The position numbers and the translations under genes were made by a program. The notes under the pieces were generated by a model that was given only the letters and a program-made list of their open reading frames with translations, was not told the DNA's origin and did no database searches. Shown here in pieces: positions 1-9,861 of a stretch of DNA of 64,000 nucleotides. Location: positions 1,736,001-1,800,000 of the forward strand of contig NZ_CP013380.1 of NCBI RefSeq assembly GCF_001513745.1, written 5' to 3'. Position 1 is the first letter of the stretch. Each line of letters starts with the position of its first letter. This DNA is from Burkholderia humptydooensis (lineage in GTDB: Bacteria; Pseudomonadota; Gammaproteobacteria; Burkholderiales; Burkholderiaceae).

Positions 1-3000
1 CGGCGCGCTGATGCACTACGGCGCGCCGTTCGAGCCCGCCGCGGAGAAGGGCGCGACCGAGACCTTCGTCGTGCTGCCGCGCTTCGGCACCGTGTCGCCG
101 TGGGCGAGCAAGGCGACCGACATCGCGCAGCACTGCGGCCTCGCGCGCGTGCGCCGGATCGAGCGCGGCATCGAGTTCACGGTGACGCTGAAGGCGGGCC
201 TCCTCGGCGTCGGCGCGAAGAAGGCGCTCGCCGCCGACGCGCGCGCGGCGGTCGCGGCCGCGCTGCACGACCGGATGACCGAGAGCGTCGTCGCGTCGCG
301 CGACGACGCGCGGCACCTGTTCGACGAACTGCCGGCGAAGCCGCTCGCGACGGTCGACGTGCTCGCCCGCGGCCGCGCCGCGCTCGAGCGCGCGAACGTC
401 GAGCTCGGCCTCGCGCTCGCCGACGACGAGATCGACTACCTCGTCGACGCGTTCAAGAAGCTCGAGCGCAACCCGACCGACGTCGAGCTGATGATGTTCG
501 CGCAGGCGAACAGCGAGCACTGCCGTCACAAGATCTTCAACGCGCAGTGGACGATCGACGGCGAAGCGCAGGACATGTCGCTTTTCGCGATGATCCGCAA
601 CACCGAGAAGATGAGCCCGCAAGGCACGATCGTCGCCTATTCGGACAACTCGTCGATCATGATGGGCGCGCAGGCGGAGCGCTGGTTCCCGCGCGGCGCG
701 AACGGCTCGAATGGGCCCGCCAATACGCCCGCCAATGCGCCTGCCGAGCGCTACGGCCGCCATACCGAACTCACGCACACGCTGATGAAGGTGGAGACAC
801 ACAACCACCCGACCGCGATCTCGCCGTTCCCGGGCGCCGCGACGGGCGCGGGCGGCGAGATCCGCGACGAAGGCGCGACGGGCCGCGGCGCGCGGCCGAA
901 GGCGGGCCTGACGGGCTTCACGGTGTCGAACCTCGATCTGCCGGGCGCGCGCGAATCGTGGGAAAACGCGCGCGACGCCGCGCGGCCGGCAGGCGCGCGC
1001 GACGCGCACGAGCCGCACGCGCCGTACGGCCGCCCGGACCGGATCGCGTCACCGCTGTCGATCATGATCGACGGCCCGCTCGGCGGCGCCGCGTTCAACA
1101 ACGAATTCGGCCGGCCGAACCTGGGCGGCTACTTCCGCGTGTACGAGCAGAACGTCGGCGGCCAGGTGCGCGGCTATCACAAGCCGATCATGATCGCGGG
1201 CGGCATCGGCAACATCTCGGACGCGCACACGCACAAGCACGACGTGCCGGCAGGCTCCTTGCTGATCCAGATCGGCGGCCCCGGCATGCGGATCGGCATG
1301 GGCGGCGGCGCGGCGAGCTCGATGGCCACGGGCGCGAACACGGCCGAGCTCGATTTCGATTCCGTCCAGCGCGGCAACCCGGAAATCGAGCGCCGCGCGC
1401 AGGAAGTGATCAACGGCTGCTGGCAGCTCGGCGATCAAAACCCGATCCTCAGCATTCACGACGTCGGCGCGGGCGGCCTGTCCAACGCGTTCCCCGAGAT
1501 CGTCGACGGCGCGGGCAAGGGCGCGCGCTTCGAGCTGCGCAAGGTCGCGCTCGAGGAGTCGGGGCTGTCGCCGCGCGAGATCTGGTCGAACGAGGCGCAG
1601 GAGCGCTACGTGCTGGCGATTTCGCCCGCCGATCTGCCGCGCTTCGAGGCGATCTGCGCGCGCGAGCGCTGTCCGTTCTCGGTCGTCGGCGTCGCCACCG
1701 ACGAGCGCCGGCTTCAGCTCGTCGACGACGAGGCGACGGGCGCGGCCGGGCATCCGGTCGACATGCCGATGGACGTGCTGCTCGGCAAGCCGCCGCGCAT
1801 GCACCGCGACGTGAAGCGCGTCGCCGTCGAGCGCGCGGGCGTCGACGTGACGGGCCTCTCGTTCGCCGACGTCGCGCGCGACGTGCTCAGGCACCCGAGC
1901 GTCGCGAGCAAGTCGTTCCTCATCACGATCGGCGACCGCACGGTCGGCGGCACGTCGGTGCGCGACCAGATGGTCGGCCCGTGGCAGGTGCCCGTCGCCG
2001 ATTGCGCGATCACCGCGCTCGACTACGCGGGCTTCGCGGGCGAGGCGATGACGATGGCCGAGCGCACGCCGCTCGCCGTGATCGACGCGCCAGCGTCGGG
2101 CCGGATGGCGGTCGGCGAGGCGATCACGAACATCGCGGCCGCGCCGATCGCGTCGCTCGACAAGCTGAAGCTGTCCGCGAACTGGATGGCTGCGTGCGGC
2201 ACCGAAGGCGAGGACGCGAAGCTCTTCGACACCGTGAAGGCGATCGGCATGGAGCTGTGCCCGGCGCTCGGCATCGGCATCCCGGTCGGCAAGGATTCGC
2301 TGTCGATGAAGACGAAGTGGGACGACAACGGCGTCGCGAAGGAAGTCGTCGCGCCGGTGTCGCTGATCATCTCGGCGTTCGCGCCCGTCGAGGACGTGCG
2401 CCGCCATCTGACGCCGCAACTGCGCCGCGTCGCCGACGTCGGCGCGAGCGTGCTGATCGCGATCGATCTCGGCCGCGGCAAGCATCGCTTGGGCGGCAGC
2501 ATTCTCGCGCAGGTCACGCAGCAGGTGGGCGACGAAACGCCCGACGTCGACGATCCGGAGGACCTGAAGCGCTTCTTCGCGGCGATCCAGTCGCTGAACG
2601 CGCGGAATAAGCTGCTCGCATACCACGACCGCTCGGACGGCGGTCTGTGGGCGGCCGTCTGCGAAATGGCGTTCGCGGGGCACGCGGGCGTGTCGCTGAA
2701 CGTCGACATGCTGACGCTCGATGCGCAGCACGAATCCGATTACGGCGACGCGAAGGACTGGGCGAAGCAGACGAGCGGCCGCCGCGAGGATCGCACGATC
2801 CGCGCGCTTTTCTCCGAGGAGCTCGGCGCGGTCGTCCAGGTGCGCGCGGCGGACCGCGACGCGGTGCTCGGCGCGCTGCGCGAGCATGGCCTGTCCGCGT
2901 GCTCGCACGTGATCGGCGCGGTCAACGAGACCGATGCGATCGAGGTGTACCGCGACGCGAAGAAGATTTACGAAGCGCCGCGCGTCGAACTGCAGCGCGC

Positions 3001-3931
3001 GTGGAGCGAGGTGAGCTGGCGCATCGCGCGGCTGCGCGACAATCCGGCGTGCGCGGACGCGGAGTACGACGCGGTTCTCGACGCCGGCGATCCGGGCCTC
3101 GCGCCGGTGCTGACGTTCGATCCGGCGGAGGATATCGCCGCGCCGTTCATTGCGACCGCGGCGGGTGCGCGGCCGCGCGTCGCGATCCTGCGCGAGCAGG
3201 GCGTGAATTCGCATCTCGAAACCGCCTATGCGTTCGACCGCGCGGGCTTCGACGCGCACGACGTCCACATGAGCGACCTGCTCGCCGGCCGCGCGACGCT
3301 CGCCGATTTCGCGGGCGCGGTAGCGTGCGGCGGCTTCTCGTACGGCGACGTGCTGGGCGCGGGCGAGGGCTGGGCGAAGACGATCCGCTTCAACGACAGG
3401 CTCGCCGACATGTTCGCCGCGTTCTTCGCGCGCCCCGACACGTTCGCGCTCGGCATCTGCAACGGCTGCCAGATGATGTCGAGCCTCGCGTCGATGATTC
3501 CGGGCGCGGATGCATGGCCGAAGTTCACGCGCAACAAGTCCGAGCAGTTCGAGGCGCGCTTGTCGTTCGTCGAGGTGCAGAGCTCGCCGTCGATCTTCTT
3601 CGCCGGCATGGAAGGCTCACGGATTCCGGTTGCGGTCGCGCATGGCGAAGGCTACGCGGACTTCTCGCAGCAGGGCGATCAGAGCCGCGTCGCGGTCGCG
3701 ATGCGCTATGTCGATCATCGCGGCGGCGCGACCGAGCGCTATCCGTTCAACCCGAACGGCTCGCCCGCGGGCATCACGTCGGTGACCACGGCGGACGGCC
3801 GCTTCACGGTGCTGATGCCGCACATGGAGCGCGTCCATCGCACGGTGACGATGAGCTGGCATCCGGAAGGCTGGGGCGAGGCGAGCCCGTGGCTGCGCGT
3901 GTTCCGCAACGCGCGCCGCTGGATCGGCTAA
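1..3931 (+). CDS. purL: Phosphoribosylformylglycinamidine synthase (5' end cut off)
   Basis: Large single-chain PurL that makes FGAM from FGAR, glutamine and ATP in de novo purine synthesis. The frame is open from base 2, and the ATG at 11 is internal: the family's N-terminal tens of residues lie outside the window, and 1306 residues follow that ATG. Visible are the PurS-like end ([18 protein letters not shown]), the two AIRS-like halves (for example [13 protein letters not shown] and [15 protein letters not shown]), and a C-terminal class I glutamine amidotransferase with the nucleophile in GICNGCQMM (Cys codon 3458-3460) and the His/Glu of SWHPEGW near the end. Ala/Pro/Asn-rich insertions near 700-760 and 960-1040 look like lineage-specific loops. 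Confidence 0.97.
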   Translation, partial: GALMHYGAPFEPAAEKGATETFVVLPRFGTVSPWASKATDIAQHCGLARVRRIERGIEFTVTLKAGLLGVGAKKALAADARAAVAAALHDRMTESVVASRDDARHLFDELPAKPLATVDVLARGRAALERANVELGLALADDEIDYLVDAFKKLERNPTDVELMMFAQANSEHCRHKIFNAQWTIDGEAQDMSLFAMIRNTEKMSPQGTIVAYSDNSSIMMGAQAERWFPRGANGSNGPANTPANAPAERYGRHTELTHTLMKVETHNHPTAISPFPGAATGAGGEIRDEGATGRGARPKAGLTGFTVSNLDLPGARESWENARDAARPAGARDAHEPHAPYGRPDRIASPLSIMIDGPLGGAAFNNEFGRPNLGGYFRVYEQNVGGQVRGYHKPIMIAGGIGNISDAHTHKHDVPAGSLLIQIGGPGMRIGMGGGAASSMATGANTAELDFDSVQRGNPEIERRAQEVINGCWQLGDQNPILSIHDVGAGGLSNAFPEIVDGAGKGARFELRKVALEESGLSPREIWSNEAQERYVLAISPADLPRFEAICARERCPFSVVGVATDERRLQLVDDEATGAAGHPVDMPMDVLLGKPPRMHRDVKRVAVERAGVDVTGLSFADVARDVLRHPSVASKSFLITIGDRTVGGTSVRDQMVGPWQVPVADCAITALDYAGFAGEAMTMAERTPLAVIDAPASGRMAVGEAITNIAAAPIASLDKLKLSANWMAACGTEGEDAKLFDTVKAIGMELCPALGIGIPVGKDSLSMKTKWDDNGVAKEVVAPVSLIISAFAPVEDVRRHLTPQLRRVADVGASVLIAIDLGRGKHRLGGSILAQVTQQVGDETPDVDDPEDLKRFFAAIQSLNARNKLLAYHDRSDGGLWAAVCEMAFAGHAGVSLNVDMLTLDAQHESDYGDAKDWAKQTSGRREDRTIRALFSEELGAVVQVRAADRDAVLGALREHGLSACSHVIGAVNETDAIEVYRDAKKIYEAPRVELQRAWSEVSWRIARLRDNPACADAEYDAVLDAGDPGLAPVLTFDPAEDIAAPFIATAAGARPRVAILREQGVNSHLETAYAFDRAGFDAHDVHMSDLLAGRATLADFAGAVACGGFSYGDVLGAGEGWAKTIRFNDRLADMFAAFFARPDTFALGICNGCQMMSSLASMIPGADAWPKFTRNKSEQFEARLSFVEVQSSPSIFFAGMEGSRIPVAVAHGEGYADFSQQGDQSRVAVAMRYVDHRGGATERYPFNPNGSPAGITSVTTADGRFTVLMPHMERVHRTVTMSWHPEGWGEASPWLRVFRNARRWIG

Positions 3932-3984
3932 GCGGCGGCCCGCGCCGCGCGCATTGCCGCCGGCGCTTCGCTTTTTGCGGCAAA

Positions 3985-4014
3985 CAAAAAACCGCTCGGG
4001 GGAGCGGTTTTTTT
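3985..4014. terminator. Bidirectional intrinsic terminator between purL and the parvulin gene
   Basis: Stem accgctc (3991-3997) pairs with gagcggt (4002-4008) around a GGGG loop. An A-run lies on the left and a run of seven T on the right. The flanking A and T extend the stem and give a U-tract on both strands, so it can serve purL (+) and the minus-strand gene ending at 4061. Confidence 0.9.
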
Positions 4015-4060
4015 GCAATGCATGGCCGCGCGCGATGCGCGGCGCCGAGGCCGGCGAGCG

Positions 4061-4840
4061 TTACTGGATCTTCGCCTGCTGGCGCAGGCCTTCCTCGAAT
4101 GTCTGCAGTTTCTGCTGGACCATCTGCTGCGCGATCTGCTGCTTGACCTGCTCGAACGGCGGCGGCGTGATGCTGCGGACGTCGTCGACGCGGATGATGT
4201 GCCAGCCGAACTGCGTCTTCACCGGCGCGTCCGTCATCTGGCCTTTCTGCAACTGCTGCGCGGCCGCCGCGAACTCCGGCACGTACGCCTTCGGATCGGA
4301 CCAGTCGAGATCGCCGCCGTTCTTCGCCGAGCCCGGGTCCTTCGAGAATTGCTTCGCGAGATCCTCGAACTTCGCGCCGCCCTTGATCTTCGCGATCAGG
4401 TCCTTCGCCTGCTGCTCGTTGTCGACGAGGATATGGTGCAGGTGATATTCGCGGCCCCCGGCGTTCTTCACGAGCTCGTCGTAGCGCGCCTTCAGCTCGG
4501 CGTCGCTCGGCTGGTTCTTCTTCAGGAAATCCTCGATCAGCGCGCGCAGCACAGCGGTCTGCTGCGCGACGACGATCTGCGCCTTCACGTCCGGGCGATT
4601 CGGAATCCCGCGCTTGATCGCTTCCTGCATCAGAATCTCGCGATTGACGAGCTCCTGGCGCACCGCCTGCTCGAGCTGCGGCGTGTCCTGCTGACCTTGC
4701 TGGACGAGCTGCGCGATCATCGCGTCTGCGCGCGATTTCGGAATCGGCGTGCCGTTCACGACGGCGATGTTCTGGGCGAAAGCGGGAGCGGCTGCGAGAG
4801 CGGTTGCCGCGGCCCACAGGCGGGGAGATTTCAGGATCAT
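4061..4840 (-). CDS. Periplasmic parvulin-type peptidyl-prolyl cis-trans isomerase
   Basis: 259 residues. A cleavable Sec signal (basic start, Ala-rich core, likely cut after AFA near residue 22) is followed by a helical SurA-N/PpiC chaperone region rich in Gln. A parvulin domain spans roughly residues 130-230, with the family signatures YHLHHILVDNEQQAKDLI, FSKDPGSAKNGGDLDW and TQFGWHIIRVDD. It should catalyse proline isomerisation and assist folding of exported or outer-membrane proteins. It is the last gene of the minus-strand run, 24 bases beyond bolA. The general PpiC/PrsA family call is secure; the specific client is unknown. Confidence 0.9.
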   Translation of the reverse strand: MILKSPRLWAAATALAAAPAFAQNIAVVNGTPIPKSRADAMIAQLVQQGQQDTPQLEQAVRQELVNREILMQEAIKRGIPNRPDVKAQIVVAQQTAVLRALIEDFLKKNQPSDAELKARYDELVKNAGGREYHLHHILVDNEQQAKDLIAKIKGGAKFEDLAKQFSKDPGSAKNGGDLDWSDPKAYVPEFAAAAQQLQKGQMTDAPVKTQFGWHIIRVDDVRSITPPPFEQVKQQIAQQMVQQKLQTFEEGLRQQAKIQ

Positions 4841-4864
4841 CGGGAAGTTCCTAATGAGACGGAC

Positions 4865-5179
4865 TTAATGAGAACGGGAAGACTCAGGATATTCTTCTGG
4901 CGTGTACGCAACGATCGCAAGCGCGTGAACGCCGCGCTGCATGGCGTCGGCGAGCGCATCATACACCAGCCGATGTCGCGCAACGCGGCTCTTGCCGGCG
5001 AACGCGGCGGACACGATCGTGACCGTGTAGTGGCCGCCAGCGGCCGCGCCCGCATGGCCCGCGTGCTGCGCGCTATCGTCGCGCACATGGACCGACGCGG
5101 GCGCGAGCGCGGCGGCAAGCCGCGCCTCGATGAGCGCGATGCGCTCGCTCGGCGTGGCGTGCAGGAAGGTGTCGCTCAT
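4865..5179 (-). CDS. bolA: BolA family protein
   Basis: 104 residues. It starts at MSDTFLHATPSERIALIEAR; the longer open frame upstream overlaps yciB and is rejected. The BolA class II KH-like fold is recognisable: the N-terminal helix ERIALIEARLAAAL, the central HYTVTIVSAAFAGKSRVARHR where the conserved F.GKS.V.RHR segment sits, and C-terminal VHALAIVAYTPEEY. BolA proteins work with monothiol glutaredoxins in iron-sulphur trafficking and affect morphology and stress response. The gene begins 2 bases after the yciB stop, so the two are probably translationally coupled. A His/Ala-rich loop (residues 36-50) is a lineage insertion. Confidence 0.9.
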   Translation of the reverse strand: MSDTFLHATPSERIALIEARLAAALAPASVHVRDDSAQHAGHAGAAAGGHYTVTIVSAAFAGKSRVARHRLVYDALADAMQRGVHALAIVAYTPEEYPESSRSH

Positions 5180-5181
5180 CG

Positions 5182-5712
5182 TCACTCGTCCTTCAGGTAT
5201 TTCGCGAGCCAGAGGCTTTGCAGGATCACGAAGACGACGATCGCGCCCGTCGTGCCGAACAGCTTGAAGTTGACCCACTGCGATTCGGTGAAGTTGCGCA
5301 CCACGTACAGATTCGTCACGCCGAGCGCCGCGAAGAACGCGGCCCACGCGAGGTTCAGCTTGTCCCAGACCTGCTCGGGCAGCGTCAGTTGCTTGCCCAT
5401 CATCTTCTCGATCAGGTTCTTGCCGAACGCGTAGCGCGTGGCCACGAGGCCGACCGCGAACAGCCAGTAGAGGACGGTCGGCTTCCACTGGATGAACTTC
5501 TCGTCATGCAGCACGAGCGTCGCGCCGCCGAACACGACGATCACGCCGAGGCTCACCCACAGCATCGTGTCGACCTTCCGATGCCGGAACGCGACCCACG
5601 CTACTTGCGCGAGCGTCGCGGCGATCGCGACGGCGGTTGCCGTGAAGATGCCCCATAGCTTGAAGGCGGCGAAGAACAGAATGATCGGGAACAGATCGAA
5701 CAGGAATTTCAT
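5182..5712 (-). CDS. yciB: Inner membrane septation protein YciB/IspZ
   Basis: 176 residues, five predicted membrane helices, starting [21 protein letters not shown], which matches the family N-terminus. The conserved [28 protein letters not shown] and [20 protein letters not shown] segments are present. YciB proteins sit in the inner membrane, interact with the cell-division and elongation machinery, and affect envelope integrity. The gene sits between msrB and bolA on the minus strand, with 97 bases separating it from msrB. Confidence 0.93.
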   Translation of the reverse strand: MKFLFDLFPIILFFAAFKLWGIFTATAVAIAATLAQVAWVAFRHRKVDTMLWVSLGVIVVFGGATLVLHDEKFIQWKPTVLYWLFAVGLVATRYAFGKNLIEKMMGKQLTLPEQVWDKLNLAWAAFFAALGVTNLYVVRNFTESQWVNFKLFGTTGAIVVFVILQSLWLAKYLKDE

Positions 5713-5809
5713 GGTGCTCGCGGCTGCGTGGCGGGCGCGTGACCCGCCACCGTTGTAGGGACGCCCCGTCGCGGCGCGCGGGCCGGCCGGCTCCACGGCC
5801 GGCGCGGGC

Positions 5810-6241
5810 TCACTTCCGCTCGGGTTTAGCCTCGAAGTTTAACGCAGCCGAGTTGATGCAGTACCGCAATCCGGTTTTGTCGCGCGGGCCGTCCTCGAAC
5901 ACGTGGCCGAGATGCGCGCCGCACTGGTTGCAGCGCACCTCGACGCGCGTCATGCCGTGCGTGTAGTCCATCTTCTCGTCGATCACCTCGCCGTCGATCG
6001 GCTTGAAGTAGCTGGGCCAGCCGCAGCCCGAATGGTATTTCGCGCCCGACTCGAAGAGCGCGGTGCCGCAGACGACGCAGTGATAGATGCCCGCGTCCTC
6101 GGTGTCCGTGTACTCGCCGGTGAACGGCCGCTCGGTCGCCGCGCGCTGCGTGACCTCGTATTGCAGCGGCGTGAGCCGGCGGCGCAGCTCGGCGTCGTCC
6201 TCCTGATACGGATAACGCCGGTCGTCTCGATCTCCTGACAT
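5810..6241 (-). CDS. msrB: Peptide-methionine (R)-S-oxide reductase
   Basis: 143 residues. It reduces methionine-R-sulphoxide in oxidised proteins. The start at [13 protein letters not shown] is chosen because AGGAGA lies 7 bases upstream; an in-frame ATG 24 bases earlier is the alternative. Zinc-binding CxxC pairs are visible (CVVCGTALF and [12 protein letters not shown]), as is the active-site region [13 protein letters not shown] with the catalytic Cys near residue 128. It lies 50 bases downstream of selO on the same strand, so a redox-repair pairing is likely. Confidence 0.95.
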   Translation of the reverse strand: MSGDRDDRRYPYQEDDAELRRRLTPLQYEVTQRAATERPFTGEYTDTEDAGIYHCVVCGTALFESGAKYHSGCGWPSYFKPIDGEVIDEKMDYTHGMTRVEVRCNQCGAHLGHVFEDGPRDKTGLRYCINSAALNFEAKPERK

Positions 6242-6291
6242 CTTCGATTCTCCTGATGGATTCATGCGCAACGCGCGCGGCGGATGCGGCT

Positions 6292-7869
6292 TCACGACGA
6301 GCAGCTCACTTCGAGCGTGCTCGCCCAGTCGGGCGGCAGCGCGGCGTACGCGTCGTGCTCCGGCTGCTCGTCGAACGGGCGGCGCAGCACGGCCGCAAGG
6401 CGCTCGATCTCGGAAAAGTCTTTCTCCTTCGCGCGGCGGATCGCCGTTTCCGCGAGATGGTTGCGCAGCACGTATTTCGGGTTCGAGCGGTTCATCGCGG
6501 CCGCGCGTGCCGCGTCGTCGCGCGCTTCTTCCGACAGGCGCGCGCGGTAGAGGTTCGCCCAGCGGTCGAATGCGTCGCGATCGATGAAGAGATCGCGCGC
6601 GGGCGCATCGCCGCGCGCGTCGTGCTTCGACACGCGCGCGAGATGGCGGAACGTCAGCGTGAAATCGGCGTGGCTCGCGTCCATGATCTCGAGCAACTGG
6701 TTCGCGAGCGCCGCGTCGCCTTCGCGCTCGAGCGCGAGACCGAGCTTTGCGCGCATCGCGCGCTCGAGCGCGGGGCCGAATTGCTCGGGGAAGCGGCCGA
6801 GCACCGCGTGCGCGTCCTCGACCGCGCGCTCGGCGCGCGCGTCTTCGCTCGGCGCGTCGCGATCGAGGCCGAAGAGCGGCAAGAGCGCCTGCGCGAGGCA
6901 GAAGCAGTTCCAATGCGCGATGCGCGGCTGCATCCGGTAGGCGTAGCGGCCGTGCGTGTCCGAGTGGTTGCAGACGTGCTTCGCGTCGAACGCGTCGATG
7001 AAGCCGAACGGGCCGTAGTCGATCGTCACGCCGAGGATCGACATGTTGTCGGTGTTCATCACGCCGTGGCAGAAGCCCACCGCCTGCCATTGCGCGACGA
7101 GCTCCGCGGTGCGCCGCGTCACTTCCGCGAGGAGCGCGAGATATGGATCGTCGGCGTCGCGGCAGGCCGGGTAGAAACGGTCGATCACGTGGTCGGCGAG
7201 CGCGCGCAACTGCTCGGGCCGATCGTTCGCGAAGAAGTGCTCGAAATGGCCGAAGCGCACGAAGCTTTCCGCGACGCGCGTGACGACCGCCGACGTTTCG
7301 ATTTCCTCGCGGATCACCGGCTGGTCCGAGCCGATCACGGTGAGCGCGCGCGTCGTCGGGATGCCGAGGTGGTGCATCGCCTCCGAGCCCAGGAACTCGC
7401 GAATCGACGAGCGCAGCACCGCGCGGCCGTCGCCCATGCGCGAATACGGCGTGCGGCCCGCGCCCTTCAGTTGCAGCTCGTAGCGGCGGCCGTCGTGCGC
7501 GAGCTCGCCGATCGTGAGCGCGCGGCCGTCGCCGAGCTGGCCCGCCCACACGCCGAACTGGTGGCCCGAGTAGACCGACGCGTATGGCAGCGACGCTGGC
7601 GGCCAGTCGCGCGTCGGGTTGCCGCAGAACAGATCGGCGAAGCCGGGCGCGTCGCGCAGCGCGGGATCGAGGCCGAGCATGCGCGCTGCTTCGTCGGAGA
7701 AGCCGACGACGTACGGCGCGGGCAGCGGCGCGGCGGGCAGCCGGGTCAGGAAGGCGCCGCCGAGCTGCGCGAACGCGTCGCCGCGCGGCGCGGCGAGCGT
7801 CGCGGCGAGCGTCGCGGCGAGATCGGGGAGAGGGGCGGCCGGTGCGGCTTCGCTTGTGGAAAACGACAT
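6292..7869 (-). CDS. selO: Protein adenylyltransferase SelO (YdiU family)
   Basis: 525 residues from [11 protein letters not shown] pseudokinase-fold enzyme that transfers AMP, not phosphate, to Ser/Thr/Tyr of target proteins; known relatives modify redox proteins such as glutaredoxin. Family blocks present: [79 protein letters not shown] and [10 protein letters not shown]. The C-terminus ends VSCSS, where eukaryotic homologues carry selenocysteine; here it is an ordinary Cys. The N-terminal [12 protein letters not shown] is encoded by a 12-bp tandem repeat. An upstream ATG at 7914 would add 15 residues but lacks family similarity. Confidence 0.94.
   Translation of the reverse strand: MSFSTSEAAPAAPLPDLAATLAATLAAPRGDAFAQLGGAFLTRLPAAPLPAPYVVGFSDEAARMLGLDPALRDAPGFADLFCGNPTRDWPPASLPYASVYSGHQFGVWAGQLGDGRALTIGELAHDGRRYELQLKGAGRTPYSRMGDGRAVLRSSIREFLGSEAMHHLGIPTTRALTVIGSDQPVIREEIETSAVVTRVAESFVRFGHFEHFFANDRPEQLRALADHVIDRFYPACRDADDPYLALLAEVTRRTAELVAQWQAVGFCHGVMNTDNMSILGVTIDYGPFGFIDAFDAKHVCNHSDTHGRYAYRMQPRIAHWNCFCLAQALLPLFGLDRDAPSEDARAERAVEDAHAVLGRFPEQFGPALERAMRAKLGLALEREGDAALANQLLEIMDASHADFTLTFRHLARVSKHDARGDAPARDLFIDRDAFDRWANLYRARLSEEARDDAARAAAMNRSNPKYVLRNHLAETAIRRAKEKDFSEIERLAAVLRRPFDEQPEHDAYAALPPDWASTLEVSCSS
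7785..7820. repeat. 12-bp tandem repeat, three copies, inside selO
   Basis: Unit gcgtcgcggcga at 7797-7808 and 7809-7820, with a one-mismatch copy at 7785-7796. The unit length is a multiple of three, so gain or loss changes the N-terminal LAAT repeat without a frameshift. Confidence 0.7.
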
Positions 7870-7997
7870 ATTGCTGATCGGTAAGTTAGCCGATATTGTA
7901 AGTCCGCGCCGCACGGCGCGCTCGAAGCCGTCCGCGCGCCGCCGAGCCGCTTGCAGCAGACCGTATCGGACAAATCACTTCAGGGAGAAGGAAGACG

Positions 7998-9638
7998 ATG
8001 GGTAAGCCGTTGCTGGGCCAGATGATGGATATGCCGCTTCTCGTGTCGTCGCTGATCGCGCATGCGGCGCGGCACGCGGGCGACGTCGAGATCGTGTCGC
8101 GTCGCGTCGAGGGCGACATCCACCGCTATACCTATCGCGATTGCGAAACGCGTTCCAAACGGCTCGCGCAGGCGCTGATCCGCCTGGGCGTGGGCGTTGG
8201 CGACCGGGTTGGAACGCTCGCGTGGAACGGCTACCGGCACGTCGAGGCGTATTACGGGATCAGCGGGATGGGCGCCGTCTGCCATACGATCAACCCGCGC
8301 CTCTTTCCCGAGCAGATCGCGTACATCGTCAACCACGCCGACGATCGATACGTCCTCTTCGACCTGAATTTCGCGCCGCTCGTCGACCAGATCGCGCCGC
8401 AATGCCCGAACGTGAAAGGCTGGATCGCGATGACGGACGACGCGCATCTGCCGAAGGGCGCGACGCCTTATCTCTGCTACGAGACGCTCGTCGGCGCGCA
8501 AGACGGCGATTACGCGTGGCCGCTCCTCGATGAGCGGCAGGCGTCGTCGCTCTGCTACACGTCCGGCACGACGGGCCACCCGAAGGGCGCGCTCTATTCG
8601 CATCGCTCGATGGTGCTGCACGCGTACGGCGCGGCGCTGCCCGACGCGATGGGGCTGTCGTCGCGCGACGCGGCGCTGCCCGTCGTGCCGATGTTCCACG
8701 TCAACGCGTGGGGGCTGCCGTACACGGCGGCGCTCACGGGCGCGAAGCTCGTGCTGCCCGGCAAGGACCTCGACGGCAAATCGCTGTACGAGCTGATCGA
8801 AAACGAGCGCGTGACGTTCTCGGCGGGCGTGCCGACCGTCTGGCTCGGCCTGCTCGCGTACATGCGCGAGGCCGGCGTGCGCTTCTCGACGCTCGGCCGG
8901 ACGGTGATCGGCGGCTCCGCGTGCCCGCCGTCGATGCTCGAGACGTTCGAGGATGTCTACGACGTGCGCGTGATCCACGCATGGGGGATGACCGAGCTGT
9001 CGCCGCTCGGCACGCTGTCGAAGCTCAACTGGGCGCAGTCGCAGCGGCCCGTCGGCGAGCAGCGGCGGCTCCTCGAGAAACAGGGCCGGGTGATCTACGG
9101 GATCGACATGCGGATCGTCGGCGACGACGGCCGCGAACTGCCGTGGGACGGCGTCGCGTTCGGCGATTTGCAGGTGCGCGGCCCGTGGGTGATCGATCGC
9201 TATTTCGGGAGCGACGCGTCGCCGCTCGTCGACGGCTGGTTCCCGACGGGCGACGTCGCGACGATCGACGCCGACGGCTTCCTGCAGATCACTGACCGCA
9301 GCAAGGACGTGATCAAGTCGGGCGGCGAGTGGATCAGCTCGATCGACATCGAGAACGTCGCGGTCGCGCACCCGGCCGTCGCCGAGGCCGCGTGCATCGC
9401 GTGCCGGCATCCGAAATGGACCGAGCGGCCGCTCCTCGTCATCGTCAAGCGCGCCGGCATGGACGTGACGCGCGACGAATTGCTCGCGTTCTATGACGGC
9501 AAGGTGGCGAAATGGTGGATTCCGGACGACGTCGTGTTTGTCGACGCGCTGCCGCACACCGCGACGGGCAAGCTGCAAAAACTCAAGCTGCGCGAGCAAT
9601 TCCGGGACCACGTGCTGCCGACGGCGGTCGACGCGTAG
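7998..9638 (+). CDS. Acyl-CoA synthetase (AMP-forming, medium/long-chain type)
   Basis: 546 residues, no signal peptide. ANL superfamily: P-loop-like [20 protein letters not shown], the A5-type [30 protein letters not shown], the hinge [14 protein letters not shown], and the C-terminal catalytic Lys in [13 protein letters not shown]. It activates fatty or short branched carboxylates to CoA thioesters via acyl-AMP. Overall it resembles the FadD3/DmdB-like group often labelled long-chain-fatty-acid CoA ligase. Context with a hydratase/dehydrogenase and a thiolase downstream suggests a beta-oxidation role; the actual substrate cannot be read from sequence. A purine-rich RBS (gggagaagga) precedes the ATG. 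Confidence 0.92.
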   Translation: MGKPLLGQMMDMPLLVSSLIAHAARHAGDVEIVSRRVEGDIHRYTYRDCETRSKRLAQALIRLGVGVGDRVGTLAWNGYRHVEAYYGISGMGAVCHTINPRLFPEQIAYIVNHADDRYVLFDLNFAPLVDQIAPQCPNVKGWIAMTDDAHLPKGATPYLCYETLVGAQDGDYAWPLLDERQASSLCYTSGTTGHPKGALYSHRSMVLHAYGAALPDAMGLSSRDAALPVVPMFHVNAWGLPYTAALTGAKLVLPGKDLDGKSLYELIENERVTFSAGVPTVWLGLLAYMREAGVRFSTLGRTVIGGSACPPSMLETFEDVYDVRVIHAWGMTELSPLGTLSKLNWAQSQRPVGEQRRLLEKQGRVIYGIDMRIVGDDGRELPWDGVAFGDLQVRGPWVIDRYFGSDASPLVDGWFPTGDVATIDADGFLQITDRSKDVIKSGGEWISSIDIENVAVAHPAVAEAACIACRHPKWTERPLLVIVKRAGMDVTRDELLAFYDGKVAKWWIPDDVVFVDALPHTATGKLQKLKLREQFRDHVLPTAVDA

Positions 9639-9713
9639 GCGCGCAGCGCACCGCCCGCCGGACGTCCCGCGCGCACCGCCACGCACCGCGCGTCGCGCGG
9701 GCCGTCACTAAAT

Positions 9714-9742
9714 TGAACGACCGTTCTTTTTTGTTGTATCCT
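9714..9742 (+). promoter_or_regulatory. Sigma70-like promoter overlapped by a TetR-type inverted repeat
   Basis: TTGAAC (9714-9719), 17 bases, TATCCT (9737-9742). The -35 box is embedded in the inverted repeat GAACG-AC-CGTTC (9715-9726). Short GAACG..CGTTC palindromes over a -35 box are typical of TetR/AcrR repressors, including those of fatty-acid genes. It lies about 120 bases upstream of the fused hydratase/dehydrogenase gene. The regulator is not in the window. Confidence 0.5.
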
Positions 9743-9861
9743 GCCTCTGTTTCTCGGAAAACGGCGCATCGACCGCACGGCTTGCCCGCCGTTGGCGGAC
9801 AATGACCGCATCACAAGCTGGCGCCGCCGCACCGGCCGCGCATACGCATGGAGGCAGGCAG

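Noticed and set aside
100..2610. Long plus-strand open frame of 836 codons inside purL
   Set aside because: Arg/Ala-rich composition typical of out-of-frame GC-rich DNA, fully inside a well-conserved gene.
1049..3268. 739-codon minus-strand frame opposite purL
   Set aside because: Arg/Asp/Val-rich antisense shadow with no family motif; high GC keeps such frames open.
6292..6310. Possible selenocysteine codon at the end of selO
   Set aside because: The codon is an ordinary Cys codon followed by Ser-Ser and a normal stop; no in-frame TGA.
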